IMG/VR virus record: IMGVR_UViG_3300030108_004067
Coordinates: 1-33,072 of that record
Direction: 5' to 3' (one strand)
Length of the DNA: 33,072 nt
Source of the DNA: a virus
In this document: piece by piece, positions 1 through 11,800 of the stretch
How positions within the stretch are numbered: position 1 is the stretch's first letter
Layout: every line of letters starts with the position of its first letter
The notes under the pieces: generated by a model
The model's input: only the letters and a program-made list of their open reading frames with translations
The model's database searches: none
Told to the model about the DNA's origin: nothing
Made by a program: the position numbers and the translations under genes

Positions 1-834
1 CTTGGCTACATCCTCGGACTCCATGCCAACAAGCATACCAAAGGAGTGCTCTATCACTTCTGGGGATTCATGAAGCAAATGGGTGTCACCCAAGATAAGT
101 GGGGGAGTTACAAGATGACCGACCGTAGCAAGCTGGCGCTGCTCCGTTCCAAGATGTATGGGGTGAACACGCACCGGCTCACGGTCGAAGACTTCCCTGA
201 CTCGTTTCGTAACAATCGAGTTTACACCAAGCCCATCAACTTCCGATCCAATGCCAAGATCCAGAAGGCTTACGATGACATCGGTCTTACTCCCAAGATC
301 ATTGATGACTACATCAACAAGGGCACAGTAACCGACAGCGAGTATGTGCTGGTAAACCTGCTCCGTGCTCGGCAACTAGCAGAGAGTTACAAGGCAGTCG
401 ATCTGGCAGAGATGGCAGAGAATGCGATAGCTGCTGGCAAGAGCGTTGTCCTGTTTGTTAATTTTTCAGATACCGTGGACGCGCTCACTGCTCGCCTCCA
501 TTGTGGAAAGATTGACGGCTCACAAAAACCGCATGAAAGACAGTTCGTCATCGATGAGTTTCAACGTGATGAGTCACACTGTATCGTGTGCAACATCAGT
601 GCTGGCGGCACCGGCATCTCGTTGCATGACACCCAAGGTATGCGTCCCCGTGTATCCTTCATCTGTCCTACGTTTAACAGCAAGGATTACCAGCAGGTGC
701 TCGGTAGGATTCACCGCAACGGTGCTAAGTCAGACGCTATACAGCAGGTGCTAGTCGCAGCCAACTCTATCGAGGAGCATGTGATGAAGAGCATCATCCG
801 TAAGATTGCTAACCACAGTGATCTTCACGAATAG
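1..834 (+). CDS. SNF2-type DNA helicase, C-terminal part (5' end outside window)
   Basis: The frame is open from base 1, so the gene begins upstream and only the second RecA-like lobe is seen. A GTG at 46 is in frame but is probably internal. A strand-helix segment ending in LFVNFSDTVDAL (about 448-490) fits helicase motif IV. GGTGIS (604-621) fits motif V. QQVLGRIHRNG (691-723) fits motif VI, with the arginine finger in the GRxHRxG form typical of SNF2/Swi2-family translocases. Proteins of this kind are common in phage replication modules with a family A polymerase and a DUF2800 nuclease, as found at 22-26 kb here, and are thought to remodel replication or recombination intermediates using ATP. 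The ATP-binding lobe (Walker A and DEAH box) must lie outside the window. The family is clear; the exact role is inference. Confidence 0.88.
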   Translation, partial: LGYILGLHANKHTKGVLYHFWGFMKQMGVTQDKWGSYKMTDRSKLALLRSKMYGVNTHRLTVEDFPDSFRNNRVYTKPINFRSNAKIQKAYDDIGLTPKIIDDYINKGTVTDSEYVLVNLLRARQLAESYKAVDLAEMAENAIAAGKSVVLFVNFSDTVDALTARLHCGKIDGSQKPHERQFVIDEFQRDESHCIVCNISAGGTGISLHDTQGMRPRVSFICPTFNSKDYQQVLGRIHRNGAKSDAIQQVLVAANSIEEHVMKSIIRKIANHSDLHE

Positions 835-873
835 AACCTAAAGGCTGGCCCCTTGCCTGATAAAAGGAGCAAC

Positions 874-908
874 CTAAAAACTAAAAACTAAAAACTAAAA
901 ACTAAAAA
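874..908 (+). repeat. Five tandem copies of CTAAAAA in an A-rich leader
   Basis: Five perfect head-to-tail heptamers CTAAAAA end 12 bases before the ATG at 921. The leader has no Shine-Dalgarno sequence next to that start, although AAAGGAG occurs far upstream at 864-870. An unstructured A-rich leader could help 30S loading, as known for A-rich leaders in Bacteroidota, or the array may simply be slippage-prone low-complexity sequence. The copy number is exact; any role is inference. Confidence 0.85.
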
Positions 909-920
909 CAACATAAGACA

Positions 921-1256
921 ATGAGTGAATTACTGAACTACGAAAGACAATCCCACCAGCCCGAATGGTTTGAAGAGAATTGGGATCACTTCTATCACGC
1001 CGTGACCAGCGGGACATCCCCGTCGAACGAGTGGTATGAATTTAAAAACGAGGAGGATGCACTAGATTTTGCGTTGTCTTTTGAAAGCCAAAGCGTGATC
1101 GACCACTTTGAAGTAGCGGCTTATGACAGTAAGGATCGATGGTTCCACATCGAAGACATCGCTGTCATGGCTGATGGCTGGGATCCTGCGATTGCAAAAA
1201 AAGACGCTAGGCCAGCCGCCTTTGCGGACCTTGCTGAAGCAGAGTCCCCCTTCTAA
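921..1256 (+). CDS. Hypothetical acidic 111-aa protein
   Basis: I do not recognise this family. The protein is acidic and rich in aromatic residues (W, F, Y), with no signal peptide or membrane segment, so it is probably a small soluble protein. It begins with ATG after the CTAAAAA array and has no Shine-Dalgarno sequence. A 33-base A-rich gap separates it from the next gene, so the two are probably co-transcribed. Its position behind the helicase in a run of tiny plus-strand genes is typical of early phage accessory genes that modify host functions, but nothing in the sequence shows a specific activity. Antisense and other-frame readings here are rich in C, F and R and look like shadows. Confidence 0.75.
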   Translation: MSELLNYERQSHQPEWFEENWDHFYHAVTSGTSPSNEWYEFKNEEDALDFALSFESQSVIDHFEVAAYDSKDRWFHIEDIAVMADGWDPAIAKKDARPAAFADLAEAESPF

Positions 1257-1289
1257 CCCTGAACCAACAAAACGAAAAAAAATAACACA

Positions 1290-1784
1290 ATGGCTAAACG
1301 CAAAAAACAAAAACAACATTGGACCCCGCTCTACCGAACCGAACTCAACAGGATGAGTCCTGAGCAGGAGAGGGATTGGATCAGCAAGTTGGTCACTGAG
1401 TTTAGTGTCCCCAAAGAAATAGCTCTGGTTGAGTTACGGCGCAACGCTACCTTGGAGGTGTGGAAGAACGACATCTACACGGTGCTCGTTGACCGTAACA
1501 ACGAAGAGTATAATGGCTGGGTCCACATCTCCTTTCGGAGAAACGACCGTGAACCTGTGACGGACTGGCGGCACAAGCAACTCATCAAGAACCAACTTGT
1601 TGGTGAAGAGTGCGAGGCCGCTGAACTGTTTCCTGCTGAGTCCAGATTGGTGGACACCGCCAATCAGTTCCACCTGTGGTGCTGGCCTGAGAAGGACCAC
1701 CGTTTCCCCTTCGGCTGGGGTGCGCGTGTAGTAACGGAAGATGGCATCGAAGGACACACCACTCAACGTAAACCAGAAAAATGA
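1290..1784 (+). CDS. Conserved phage-type 164-aa hypothetical protein
   Basis: The N-terminus is strongly basic (MAKRKKQKQ) and is followed by a helical part (residues 20-50). A beta-rich domain then has a conserved-looking core: WRHKQLIKNQLVG, a downstream ELFPAESRLVD and NQFHLW near residues 115-130. From memory, this combination (an IKNxLxG segment, then ELxPAESRLxDxxNxxHLW) recurs in small uncharacterised phage proteins, and I believe it belongs to a DUF7694-like family; this was not checked. No enzyme motif is apparent. The leader is almost pure A and C with no Shine-Dalgarno sequence. Its stop overlaps the next start as ATGA, indicating translational coupling. Confidence 0.82.
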   Translation: MAKRKKQKQHWTPLYRTELNRMSPEQERDWISKLVTEFSVPKEIALVELRRNATLEVWKNDIYTVLVDRNNEEYNGWVHISFRRNDREPVTDWRHKQLIKNQLVGEECEAAELFPAESRLVDTANQFHLWCWPEKDHRFPFGWGARVVTEDGIEGHTTQRKPEK

Positions 1785-2020
1785 TAATCGACGTAAGGAA
1801 ATACATGCCAGCCATGAGGCGCACTTGCGCTGAGATGGTTTTGAAAAACGGACTTAAGCAGCTTGAGAGAACGAGGATGTCATCGTACGACCACCAGCGG
1901 TACCTCTCAGAGGATACACTCATCGCGGAGATGCAACACGCTGTAGAAATATTGAGAAAAGAATCGACGACCCGCATCGGGCCTGTCACAAAGCGAAACC
2001 ACAAACAAAAAAACAAATGA
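1781..2020 (+). CDS. Hypothetical basic 79-aa protein
   Basis: Family not recognised. The protein is mostly helical and ends in a strongly basic tail (KRNHKQKNK). It has no membrane segment. Its start overlaps the previous stop (ATGA at 1781-1784) and its stop overlaps the next start (ATGA at 2017-2020). It is thus the middle of a translationally coupled trio, which is the main evidence that it is real. A 215-aa open frame on the opposite strand (1585-2232) is rich in C, W, H and Y and is judged a shadow. Confidence 0.68.
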   Translation: MIIDVRKYMPAMRRTCAEMVLKNGLKQLERTRMSSYDHQRYLSEDTLIAEMQHAVEILRKESTTRIGPVTKRNHKQKNK

Positions 2021-2253
2021 GTAAACCAACAATATACAAAATAGAAGCCTACGTTTCCCCAGCTCCACATCTCTTTGGGAACGATCCCGAGGTGGTAGCA
2101 GGACAAATAGTAGATGATGTGCATGAATCTCTCATGTACATCGACACAATACAGACTGTCGCAGAAATGCCTACCATCGAGGAGTGTGAGGTAGTTCCGA
2201 AAGCGGAGATTGATATGCACCGCAGACTCCACGATGAAGCCATTAACGCCTAA
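2017..2253 (+). CDS. Hypothetical acidic 78-aa protein
   Basis: Family not recognised. The product is acidic, with alternating strand-like and helical segments and no membrane segment, signal peptide or metal-binding pattern. The ATG overlaps the upstream stop by four bases and follows an A-rich stretch in the 3' end of the previous gene, which suggests coupling rather than a separate promoter. It ends 20 bases before the next start. A role in host takeover is possible for such small early genes but is not shown. Confidence 0.68.
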   Translation: MSKPTIYKIEAYVSPAPHLFGNDPEVVAGQIVDDVHESLMYIDTIQTVAEMPTIEECEVVPKAEIDMHRRLHDEAINA

Positions 2254-2273
2254 CCACTGAGTGACGCAGTAAA

Positions 2274-2594
2274 ATGAATAAAGAAATAATTAAATTAGGT
2301 AAGGACAACTCTATTACCGTGACTGCCATGCGCGATGAGAGCGCACGTTGCCGCTGGTCAATATGCGTGTTCACTTCATCTGGATCAGTCCGATCCATGC
2401 ACATGCACGACAGTGAAGCATACGGCAGATTCATTCTGTCCGCTGTAGCCCTCGCTGGAATTGATAAGCAGGATCTTAAAAACGTATCACTCTTAGTGAA
2501 CGCAGTGAGCAGGGTAACGCTGAACTCATTGTATGAGATCAGTGGTGTCCATGAAAAAACTGAAGCTATCTGTGGAAACGATGAGCATCAATAA
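2274..2594 (+). CDS. Hypothetical 106-aa protein
   Basis: Family not recognised. The N-terminal half looks beta-rich: a short strand, DNSITVTAMRDES, then RWSICVFTSSGSVRSMHMHD. The C-terminal half is helical. There is no signal peptide and no clear catalytic motif. The start has AAAATG context without a Shine-Dalgarno sequence. The 3' end overlaps the proposed start of the next gene by 14 bases. Confidence 0.65.
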   Translation: MNKEIIKLGKDNSITVTAMRDESARCRWSICVFTSSGSVRSMHMHDSEAYGRFILSAVALAGIDKQDLKNVSLLVNAVSRVTLNSLYEISGVHEKTEAICGNDEHQ

Positions 2595-2808
2595 GACTAT
2601 GGCGAAACGGCACACTTCTGAGTTAAGTAAGTTAGAACAATACATTTTAAAGAATGTAGCTTCTCGGAAGTGGAACAAGGAACAGCTCCATGCTGAGTTA
2701 GGCAAGGTCTACTGCTTAGGCATGAAACATTCCCAGCAGATCATCGCCATGATAACGGCAGCAGAACAAGCCACTACGTTTGAAGTAGAAACGAATCCTG
2801 ACGCTTAG
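2581..2808 (+). CDS. Hypothetical 75-aa helical protein, last gene of the left plus-strand operon
   Basis: The frame is open from 2533, but the ATG at 2581 (MSINKTM) or at 2599 (MAKR) is a better start because it limits overlap with the upstream gene. The product is helical and moderately basic, with a motif-like stretch of alternating K and E (SKLEQYILKN, KWNKEQLHAELGK). A small DNA-binding or protein-binding helical bundle is possible. Its stop (TAG, 2806-2808) overlaps the stop (TAA on the other strand, 2805-2807) of the giant convergent gene. Confidence 0.65.
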   Translation: MSINKTMAKRHTSELSKLEQYILKNVASRKWNKEQLHAELGKVYCLGMKHSQQIIAMITAAEQATTFEVETNPDA

Positions 2809-5800
2809 TCATCTATCTTGCTGAACCTAGTCCGTGTCTTCACGGCTTCAGCAAAGTCTCTAAGTCTCTCAGCCATCTTCGGCTCTTCTTCTGCTTCGGC
2901 CATCATGATAGCAACCTTGTTCGCGGATAGAACAGGACGCTCCATGTAGCCTTGCAGAAGAAGGGCCGCTCTGCGTTTACCGATCTTCGGTCCTCCACCC
3001 TTGCCACCAGATGCGATCCGATAGATCTCACCCTTGGTGAGTCCCATCTTCTCGTAAGCCTTAAACTTAGAAATCATATCTGCGTTAAGCTTCTCCAGTC
3101 TGGTGTATACACTGTCGTATATATCGTTCACCTCTTCAGTTGAGATTGAGTTCTCCTTTCTGTAGAGCGGCTTGAACTCTTCCCTGATCTGTGACCTTGC
3201 TTGCTCTGCCTTGAAGATGAATTGCTTCAGGGCTGTGTCAGGGTTCACAGGTCGTGTTCTTACCGGCGCGAACTCCTGAACGATGATACCTAAAGGGCTG
3301 TATTCAAATTCGGTATAGTCACCATCAGAATTCTGGTGTGCCAAGATAGCTTTCTGAAGTGTCCTTGGACTGAATGCGTTATCCGCAATAAAACCAAGTC
3401 TCTTTACAGCCTTGGCTAATCCGGTGTCCACACCCTCAACAAAGATTCTCTCTCCTGTTGTTTCGTTCACACCACTCTTAGCCTGAAGTATAGCTGACGA
3501 GAAGATCTGATCATCTAGGTATTGATCGAAGATGAACGAATTAAACAACGCTTCAAAAGCACTCTCTGGATTTGCGTCTGGATTGAGTATCTCTCCAGCC
3601 GTGGCGGTCATTGATTCCGTCACTGGTGAGAACGGGTTGAGGTATGTCAGGCTCAGTGTTCTCAGCTTACCGTCTGGTGTCCTGAAGTAGATTGGGTTTT
3701 GATACCGCGCCCACCTCGGACCAGCCGCCTTGATCGCTTCGTCTTCATCATCACTGACTCCGAAGATAAAGCGCATCAACACAGGCAACGCAGTTGATAA
3801 CCCACCGATAGTGAACCCGAACCCGCGCAGTCTTTGGAAACCTCGTTTTTTAAGAATTGGGTTTTCGCTATTGATCTCCTCGAAAGCAACCTTGGGTGTG
3901 TTATACATCACCTTGATCACATCAGCTTTGAACCTTACGAACGGAGCGAAGAGTGCTCCGACAGGCGATCTCTGAAATGCCTTCACGATTGGTGGAGCTT
4001 CTGAGTATGCCTGTGTCGTGCGAAGGACTTTGCGAGCAGCCTCTTTCTTAAGTTGCTGTTCATCCATCCTCCCCAGTTCAGATTCTGCATCGGTCTCCGC
4101 AGCCTGTGCTTCTCTAAGAACACGTAGCTCATTCTCAAACATGGCTATCTTGAAGAACGAATCCATAGCTGCCGCTAATCGTGGTGCCCTATCAAGTCCG
4201 ACTTTCTCCACACCTTTCTTAAGTGCGCTTTGTGTTCCGGTGATAAGCTTGTTGAACTCACCAACAACATCATCAAGCGTGGCTTCACCAGACATGAGTT
4301 GCTGCATGGTCTTAGTTCTACTCTCGTCACCGACGATTCGTAGCGCACGTAACTCGGCTATGTAATTATCGAGTTTAGCTTTGTCTCCTGACCAAGCTCT
4401 CCGTAGTTCACCCTGCACCAGTGCGTCACCACCACCGAAAATATTTGTCAAATAGTTCTTGTTAGCTTTCAGACCTCCAACAAAACCTAACTGCATCGGG
4501 CCGAAGAACAGGGAGTTGCTCAATCCGTTACGTAGGTAGAAGCCAATAGATCCAAGAGTCTTGCTGGCCATCGATAAACCAGTCAGGATCTGGAATCCTT
4601 TCAGGGACTTGGCTAAGATAGAGTCTGACTCACTGGCGTAGACGGTGCCGCTCTTCTTGAACGTAGCGGTAAATGCGTCTGCATAATCTCGGTTAGCATA
4701 CAAACCGGAGAGCGGGTTGAAGTCCTTATCACTCTCACTGTTTATTATTTTCTGCCAACCAACGTAGCGTTCGGAATTCGTATCGTATTCTTCTTTACTC
4801 ACCAGCCATCCTTTTTCTAAACCGGCCTTTGCGACTGAGTTAAGGAAGGCTTGGTTAGCAGCCATGTTAGCCACAGTCATGATGGATGAAAGCATCGCAT
4901 CAGGCGTATCCTTATCCTTCCGCTCACCAAGAAGATCCCTCAGAACCTTGGGCACATTCTTCTTAGCCTTGAGGGTCTTTATCATAGACCTCACCGACTC
5001 ATCGATTGCGAGAGCGTCAGCACTTGGCTTCTTCTCATAAGAAGAAATGAATGCCTCTAACGCTCTGTCACCAAGTCTTTTCTTTTTGATCTCATCGTCA
5101 ATGATCTGGTCTGCTTCTGTAGGTGTCTTGCCGTCGATGACCATCAGGTCATTCTTTCTCCCCTGCCTATATGTTTCTGTAAAGAACTTGATAGCAGCAT
5201 CTCTCCTGTCTTGATACCTCTCATCTTTCCTGACGGCATCAGCATAGCCAACGTCCAAGAACATATCGTATGTCCTTGTCAGGTAGATCCCAAAGTTATC
5301 GTCAATCTTAACTTTGTATTTACCAGACTCGTTATGGATCTCTTGCAGTTTAGCAGACAACCTGTCTAGCAAACCACGCAGCCCTTTCCCGTCTTCAGTC
5401 CCTATCACATTGTAAAGCTCCTGTGATTTAGCAGCTATCTTTTGCAGGGCAGCATCCCGCTTTGCTCTGATAGCGACCCTTGATCTGTCAAGTGCAGCAG
5501 CCTCGGCAACATCCCTTGCAACTTCCGCTGCCTCAACATCAGAGTCTAGCTGTCTCTTAATAGCAGCAGGTGAAGCGGACTTAGCCAGCGTGCTGCGGTG
5601 TGATTGCGTCCAAGCTGCAACCATGTCCGCATTGTAGTCGTCGTCTATCTTCTTTTGATCTAAATCAGATATGGTAGCCCCTGCTGTAGATCCGCTTGCA
5701 ATCTGTATCAGGCTCAAACCATCCTCGGTTGGGACACCATCGGGATACACCTGCTTTATCAAACGCTTCAGCTTACCGTGAACAATACCAAGTTCTTGCG

Positions 5801-8800
5801 ACATGGCATCTGACAAAGCATTACGGTGCTTCATCCAGTGATGGATCTCAGGCTGCAACAAGCCCACCGTATGTGTCTTTATAAACTTCCTGATATTCCC
5901 CATGAAACCTTTGTCGAAGACTTCAAGGTCTGACACTTCAAGTAGCGGCATGTCAAACTGCTCTATGAAATCGCCGTAGTTGAAATCAAAGGCATCAAAC
6001 TCGGAGTCTCCAGAACGCCTCTTGGTTCCAAACCCTGCGTAAAGGATACCGCCGTCATCAAGAACGGTGTCCTTCTTAAGATTAAATGTTGGAGCAAACA
6101 GTTCCAGAAGAGCTGCGTTGTCTGGGGTAGGGTTGGCTGTGCCTAGATCAAATTTGAATCTGTCACTTAAGGAAACAACTCTAGTTCCTCGGCCACGAAC
6201 CACTGCCTCTGTGCCAACTGAGTCCAGCCAAACACCATACATCTTTTCCGCTATGTCTTTCTCCTCTTCAAACAACTTGCTGGCTTCGACATACTCAGGA
6301 TTAGGAATCTCAACCTCTACTGCTTCGGGGTCTGTTGACTCTGAAGTTATGGTGGGTGACATCTTAGCCAACTCATCTTTGAGTCTGCTATACTCTTGCT
6401 GCCCCTTGATCAGTGAACCCTTATCTAGTTTTTGAATAGTTACTGTATGGGCTAGTTGCCTGAATGAATCTACGGTGACTCTCTCCTTTTGCTGCTCAAA
6501 TATACTTGCCGCTCTACTGTCGTTGTCACCACCTCTAGCAATATTGCGAAGGTAATCCTGCTCTACCTCTTCAAACGAGATAACATCTGGCGGAAGCGTC
6601 AAAGGCTCATCTGGATTAACGTCTTTAGATTTATTTGGATCAGCCGCCTCTTCATCTTCAGTTGGGTTGACGCCTGTAGTTGTCCGCATGAACTGACTGA
6701 CTGTCTCCTTCGGACTTGCGTTCGGGTCCATGACCGGAGCTGATCTATAACCCAGCTCAATGGAACGCAGAGTTACAAGCATACGCTTCACAGCAATGCG
6801 TTCGTCAGCAGACAATCCAGATGTCCCATCGTTGAACACCCTAATGAACTTATTGATAAACGTCTTTAAGTAGAAAGATATTGTTCCCAGCGTGCTTGGG
6901 TTGGACATAAAGAAAGCCTCGACCTCGGAACTACTCACCCCGAATCGTGCTTTCTCTACGTAATTAGCGAGCCGTTCTTGAACTAAAGTCTCTTTCTCTG
7001 CTGCGCTGATTTTGGAATCATCATTCTCTAATCGCGCCTTGGCTTGCTTCGCGGCCTCTGTCTCTTCGCCATAGTAGTTGTTAATGTCCTTTTCAAAGTC
7101 GGCGTTAGACGATTTATCGATGAGGTTGCCGATCATCGAACTGGTCAAAGCAGACTTGGCTGATTTGTGTCCGATCTCTTGCCGGATGAGTGTGGCTATA
7201 AGCTCGCGTCCTTGGAAATCAGATAGACCTTCATCCCGCACAGCAAAAGCTGCGTTCTTGGGATCAAAAACTAAAGTGTTTGTGTCACGGTTGAACGCCA
7301 TGACCTTTCCATTAGGTAGCGCGGCTACTTCAAAGTTAAGCTCACGCGGTTTGCGAGAGACGACAAAGGCTCTGAGGTTATCGGCAGTCTGCCTAAGTTG
7401 AACTATATCTTCTGGGCTAAGACCTTTCTGCTCTTCAATAGAAGATACATCAGCTCCTGTAGTAGCTTGGAAGTTAGCAAAACTTAAGTTCTCTTCTTTG
7501 GTTCTGAAAGGAACAGCGTCTACAGCCTCTTGTCTTTGTCCTGCTGGAGTGATTGGTTCTGACTTCTCGTAGTTCTGTGCATTGAGAGTTTCAAAGAATG
7601 CTGTTTGGAAATCTTTATCGGTTGCTGACTCAGGCGCTGCAATCCTCAACATGATATTAGAGACATCTCTGATGGACATCCCTTCTTCTAAGGTTGGCAG
7701 CATACCTCTGAAGTCTAATTGGAATTGTGTGTTCGTCATCATGTTTGATGCGAACTCTTCTAAACTTCCCTCAAGAGGTGTCTTTAAAGAGGTGCGTTTT
7801 TCATTCTTAGCCTTATCTCTTACTTTAATTTTTATATTAGCAAGCTCTTGCCTTGCCTTCTCAGTTTTGCGGCGTGCAGGTTTGCTTAGTTCAGCGAGAA
7901 GCAATCCGTGAAATGCTTCGTGTATTGTGTTCTCAATCAACCCACGGCCATTCCAAGCAGCAAGGTCCATTGCTATTTGAATCTGATCGCCAATACGCCG
8001 CGCCCTACCAGCGTAAGCGCCACTTCCCCTGTAGAAGTGGAAGTCAAATTTTGAAATAGCTTCTTGCACAGCAGCGTCTGATGACAAAATCAGCGCAGCA
8101 TTTCTTACAGACTCTGGGTAGTTAATGTTACCTTCACCATTTGCCACCCTATTAAAAGCGTTGTGGATTACTTTAGATGGTCTGGCAAACTCAGCTCCAG
8201 AAGTATTCGATGCTTCTAAACCAAAGCTAGTAGCTGTCGCAGTATTCCGATCAATAGCTATAGCCCTGTTCACAGCATTCTGGAATTCCGAGGCAGAGAA
8301 AAAGCTGCGTTCACCACTATGTTGTTTAATCAATTTGTGGACATTGTTTGCACGCTTTATCAGAGTCGCATCATCAACCTGCTCGTCATTCTCGACAGAG
8401 ACGGCTCTGACTTCTCCCAGCATCCATCGCACATACTTTTCTGAGTCGAGAACCTCTTTGTGCATATCAAGGATATCCTCGTCTGTTACAGAATCAGCAA
8501 GGTTCTGTCTAAGAAACTCCAGCGTATCAGGTGAGTTGCCTTTCCATATATTCTTTACGATTGTAAATGGTCCAAGAGCATCACCATTTTGATCTCTAGT
8601 TCCACTAACTGTGCCGAATCGGAATCCACCCATGTCGAACAAACGGAATGCTCGTTGCAAAGTTTCAACCGCTGGGTCTTCCCTTATTACATTCCCTTCA
8701 CGATCAAGCTCGACTCCAGTGTTACGTAGCTTTCTAAGAAACGCGATAGGCGCTGGGTTGTTTTCTTGGCTCGCTCGTTTTACATAAGAAGTTAGCTCAC

Positions 8801-11800
8801 CCCACTTGTCAGAAACTGAGTGGCTTTTCCAAAACGAAGCTGGAACTTCCCTGAAGGGGCCAGCCTTAAGAAGTTGATTAAGTGCTTTTTCTAATTCTGG
8901 CCTTGTTGAGATAACAGATACTGCTGCATCCTGAACGCCAGACATTATGTTGTCTATGTGTTCTGTATCAAAGGGCATATGCCCCATTGAAGTTTGCGGA
9001 CTAGAATCTCCTGTGAGGTCTACAAAGTCTTCGACTTCGCTAAGATCCACATTACCCTCACCAAACCCAGTCCTTGATTCTTTTTCAAGTCCTTGTCTAC
9101 CCGCTTGTTGTTTGAGCAAGCGATCAGTTACTGCGCGACCAACTTCTTTGTAGTCAAAGAGCCGGTCTCTGTTATTAAGGTTATTTCTTTTGTAGATACT
9201 TTCTTGGAAGAAAGATCTGAAAACAGCTCTGTAGTTGTCTTTCTCCCCAGCCTTCTTAACAGGCTGATCGATCTTATTGTTGAGAATAAACTCTGCGAAT
9301 TTACGCTTAGATTCAACGGTGACTTTTCCTTTATCTTTTCCTTTATCAGTATACTTTAAACCATCATACCCTTCTGCTTCAGCACTTCGATCAACATAAG
9401 ACAAGAATGTGTTTATGGCTCTGTCTATTTGACCCTCCGCAATATTTCCTTCTTCATCGAAGAATTTATCCAGCGCCTTCCTAATTTGGAACAGCTTAAC
9501 TTCGGTAGAATACTCAGCCAAAAGCTGAGAAGAAGCTTCCTGAAAGTTATCTTCAGTAAGCTCTGCTGCCCTTGTTCCTGCAAAGCCAGTTAAGAAAGAG
9601 CGTAGTTTATTAACCGCCTCTTTTGGATTCTGTGTGATCAAACCACTATTGCCACGGGCCTTTGCCTCGTTCTCAATAGCGTTACGTGCAAGCACATCAA
9701 ATGACTCTTCCTTATTTCGTTCTGCATTAGCAACTGCAAGCCGGATAGCATCCGTAGCAAGCTCAGTTCTTGCAGCTTCATTAGCCGCTGCGAGTGCATC
9801 AGTTGCTTCATTGTAAGTATCTAGTTTTTCTTTAAGTCTTTTATCTGTCGCAGCGCGGGTCTCAACATCCCTTAAAACTACAGACTCAAGTTCAACTAGA
9901 TACGCTTGCCTTTCTTCTCGGGCACGGAGCAGATCCTGATCATTTGTAGATTCGTCTACAGCCTTATCAAATATGGCTAATTGTTTGGCTGCATTTTCAA
10001 ATACGGTGGTGTCTTGATCAGTCAGTTCAGAGACACTGAATGAACCTGTAGCATCCTCTGTTTCTATAACGGTATTAGCATTTGTAATAATGTCGTTAAG
10101 AGCACTGATCAGATTAACGACTGTAGTCTTGGCTCCTACGGCAAAGCCGTTGGGGTTGTCTAACTCAAAATCACTCTCCTTTATAAACTTACCCATCTCG
10201 GTGCGCTTTTCAAAGTCACGCCGATTGATTGCGCCTGTTATTTCTTTAGCAAGTTTTACACTATCAAGTTCCCCCCGCTCGTTTACCCCTATGATATCAT
10301 ATATTCTTCTGCGACCTCCTAGTCTTTCAAATCGGAAAGCAGGGTTCAGAACTCCACTAAAGTCTTCGGGGATATAAACATCTATGTTCCTCTCCATGAG
10401 GACTTTCATGGATATGGGATCGTTGTCAAAAACACCTTCTCCAAAAGAATCCACAAACGCAAGGGGCCTGTAGCTTGTTGTTCTCTCCGGCTGAACTTCG
10501 GCAACGTAACGCTCTACGCCACGCTTATCCATTTCTGGTCTCAAGGAACCCGTCCTTCTTACTTTTCTGGAAACAACATTCCCGAAACGGCCAGACCTTT
10601 CAAACTCCCAAGGACTGTATGCTGTTATCTTGTTTTGTGATCTTACAGATGCGCCATTAAACGGTTTAGAAACATTCAGCACTGGGTAAAGACTGTAGAT
10701 ACGTTCGGCAACAGAAGCCAAACCCCTATCGTAAAAGCCTTTACGTTTTGCTTCGGTGTCACGTTGAGTTTCCACCCCATACGTTGTCCCATTTTTATCA
10801 GAAAAAGAACCTGTCGGGAGCAACCCATAATTAACAATTCTCTCTAAGCCCTCTTTTTCTTTTTCGGTTACGTTCCCAGCCCAATTAGAACGCAAAGATG
10901 TGGAGGCAATCTCTGGGCCACGTTCTAAAAACGCGACGAAGTTTTCTAGTTTAGTGAAACCAGCACCAGCTCCCTTTGGATCAGAAGGAAGTTCGCCCAC
11001 CTCATGGAATACACGATTACCATTCACTATGCTGGATGTAACGAACACACGATCTCCAGCGACATCGACAGGGATAATCGGGCGGCTGCCCTTTTTCACA
11101 ACTACGTTCCCGTTCTTATCAAGATCTGCTTCAAACAATTCCCTGACCTTTTCTCTGGACCCTTTGTATACATATACGGGTTTGCCATCTTTCTTCGATT
11201 CCTCGATAGCTTTTTTAATAGCCTCTTTCCTGTTTGCTTTTTTCAGGGCTTTTAATCTCTTACCAAGAGCTTTCCCTCTTTCGATTTCAGCAACGGTGTC
11301 AGAGTAAACACCTGAGTCATTTAGTTTATTGATCTCCTTAATTCTGCTTTTGAATAAATCATTTACAGACAGCTCTTTTTTACGGCCAGCAGCTTCTCGA
11401 TTTACTTCAAGCAGGACATTAAGTTCCTCGGTCAGTTCAGGTATAGTCGCCGTGGGCTTGTTGTCTTTGTCATAACCCTTAAATTTTTTGTTTTGTTTTC
11501 TGATAGCAGATACCAACTTAGAGTATTGCTCGGCGTCAGCATCTGTTTCTATTGGTTCAACAAGCTTCCTTTTCCCAATCGTTATTCCTTCTTGGGATAA
11601 AGCTTCATCACGTAAGACTACCTTGATGCTTGTGGTCCCTGTCAGACCCTTTGCAAAATTATCAGCGGCTGCTTTGTTTTTGAATGTTCCTACAAGTGTA
11701 GCACCGCCTCTTTTCGCTTCTTTGCCCTTTTGTGTTTCTGGATCAGGGATTATCTCATTGAAGTCATATACGTTATCTCGGGTTTCAAACGTCCCTACTT

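Noticed and set aside
874-908. CRISPR array or origin iterons
   Set aside because: The 7-base unit is too short, has no spacers, and is low-complexity A-rich DNA.
1585-2232. A 215-aa minus-strand frame
   Set aside because: Its residues (rich in C, W, H and Y) are unlike real phage proteins here, and three small plus-strand genes with ATGA couplings occupy the same DNA.
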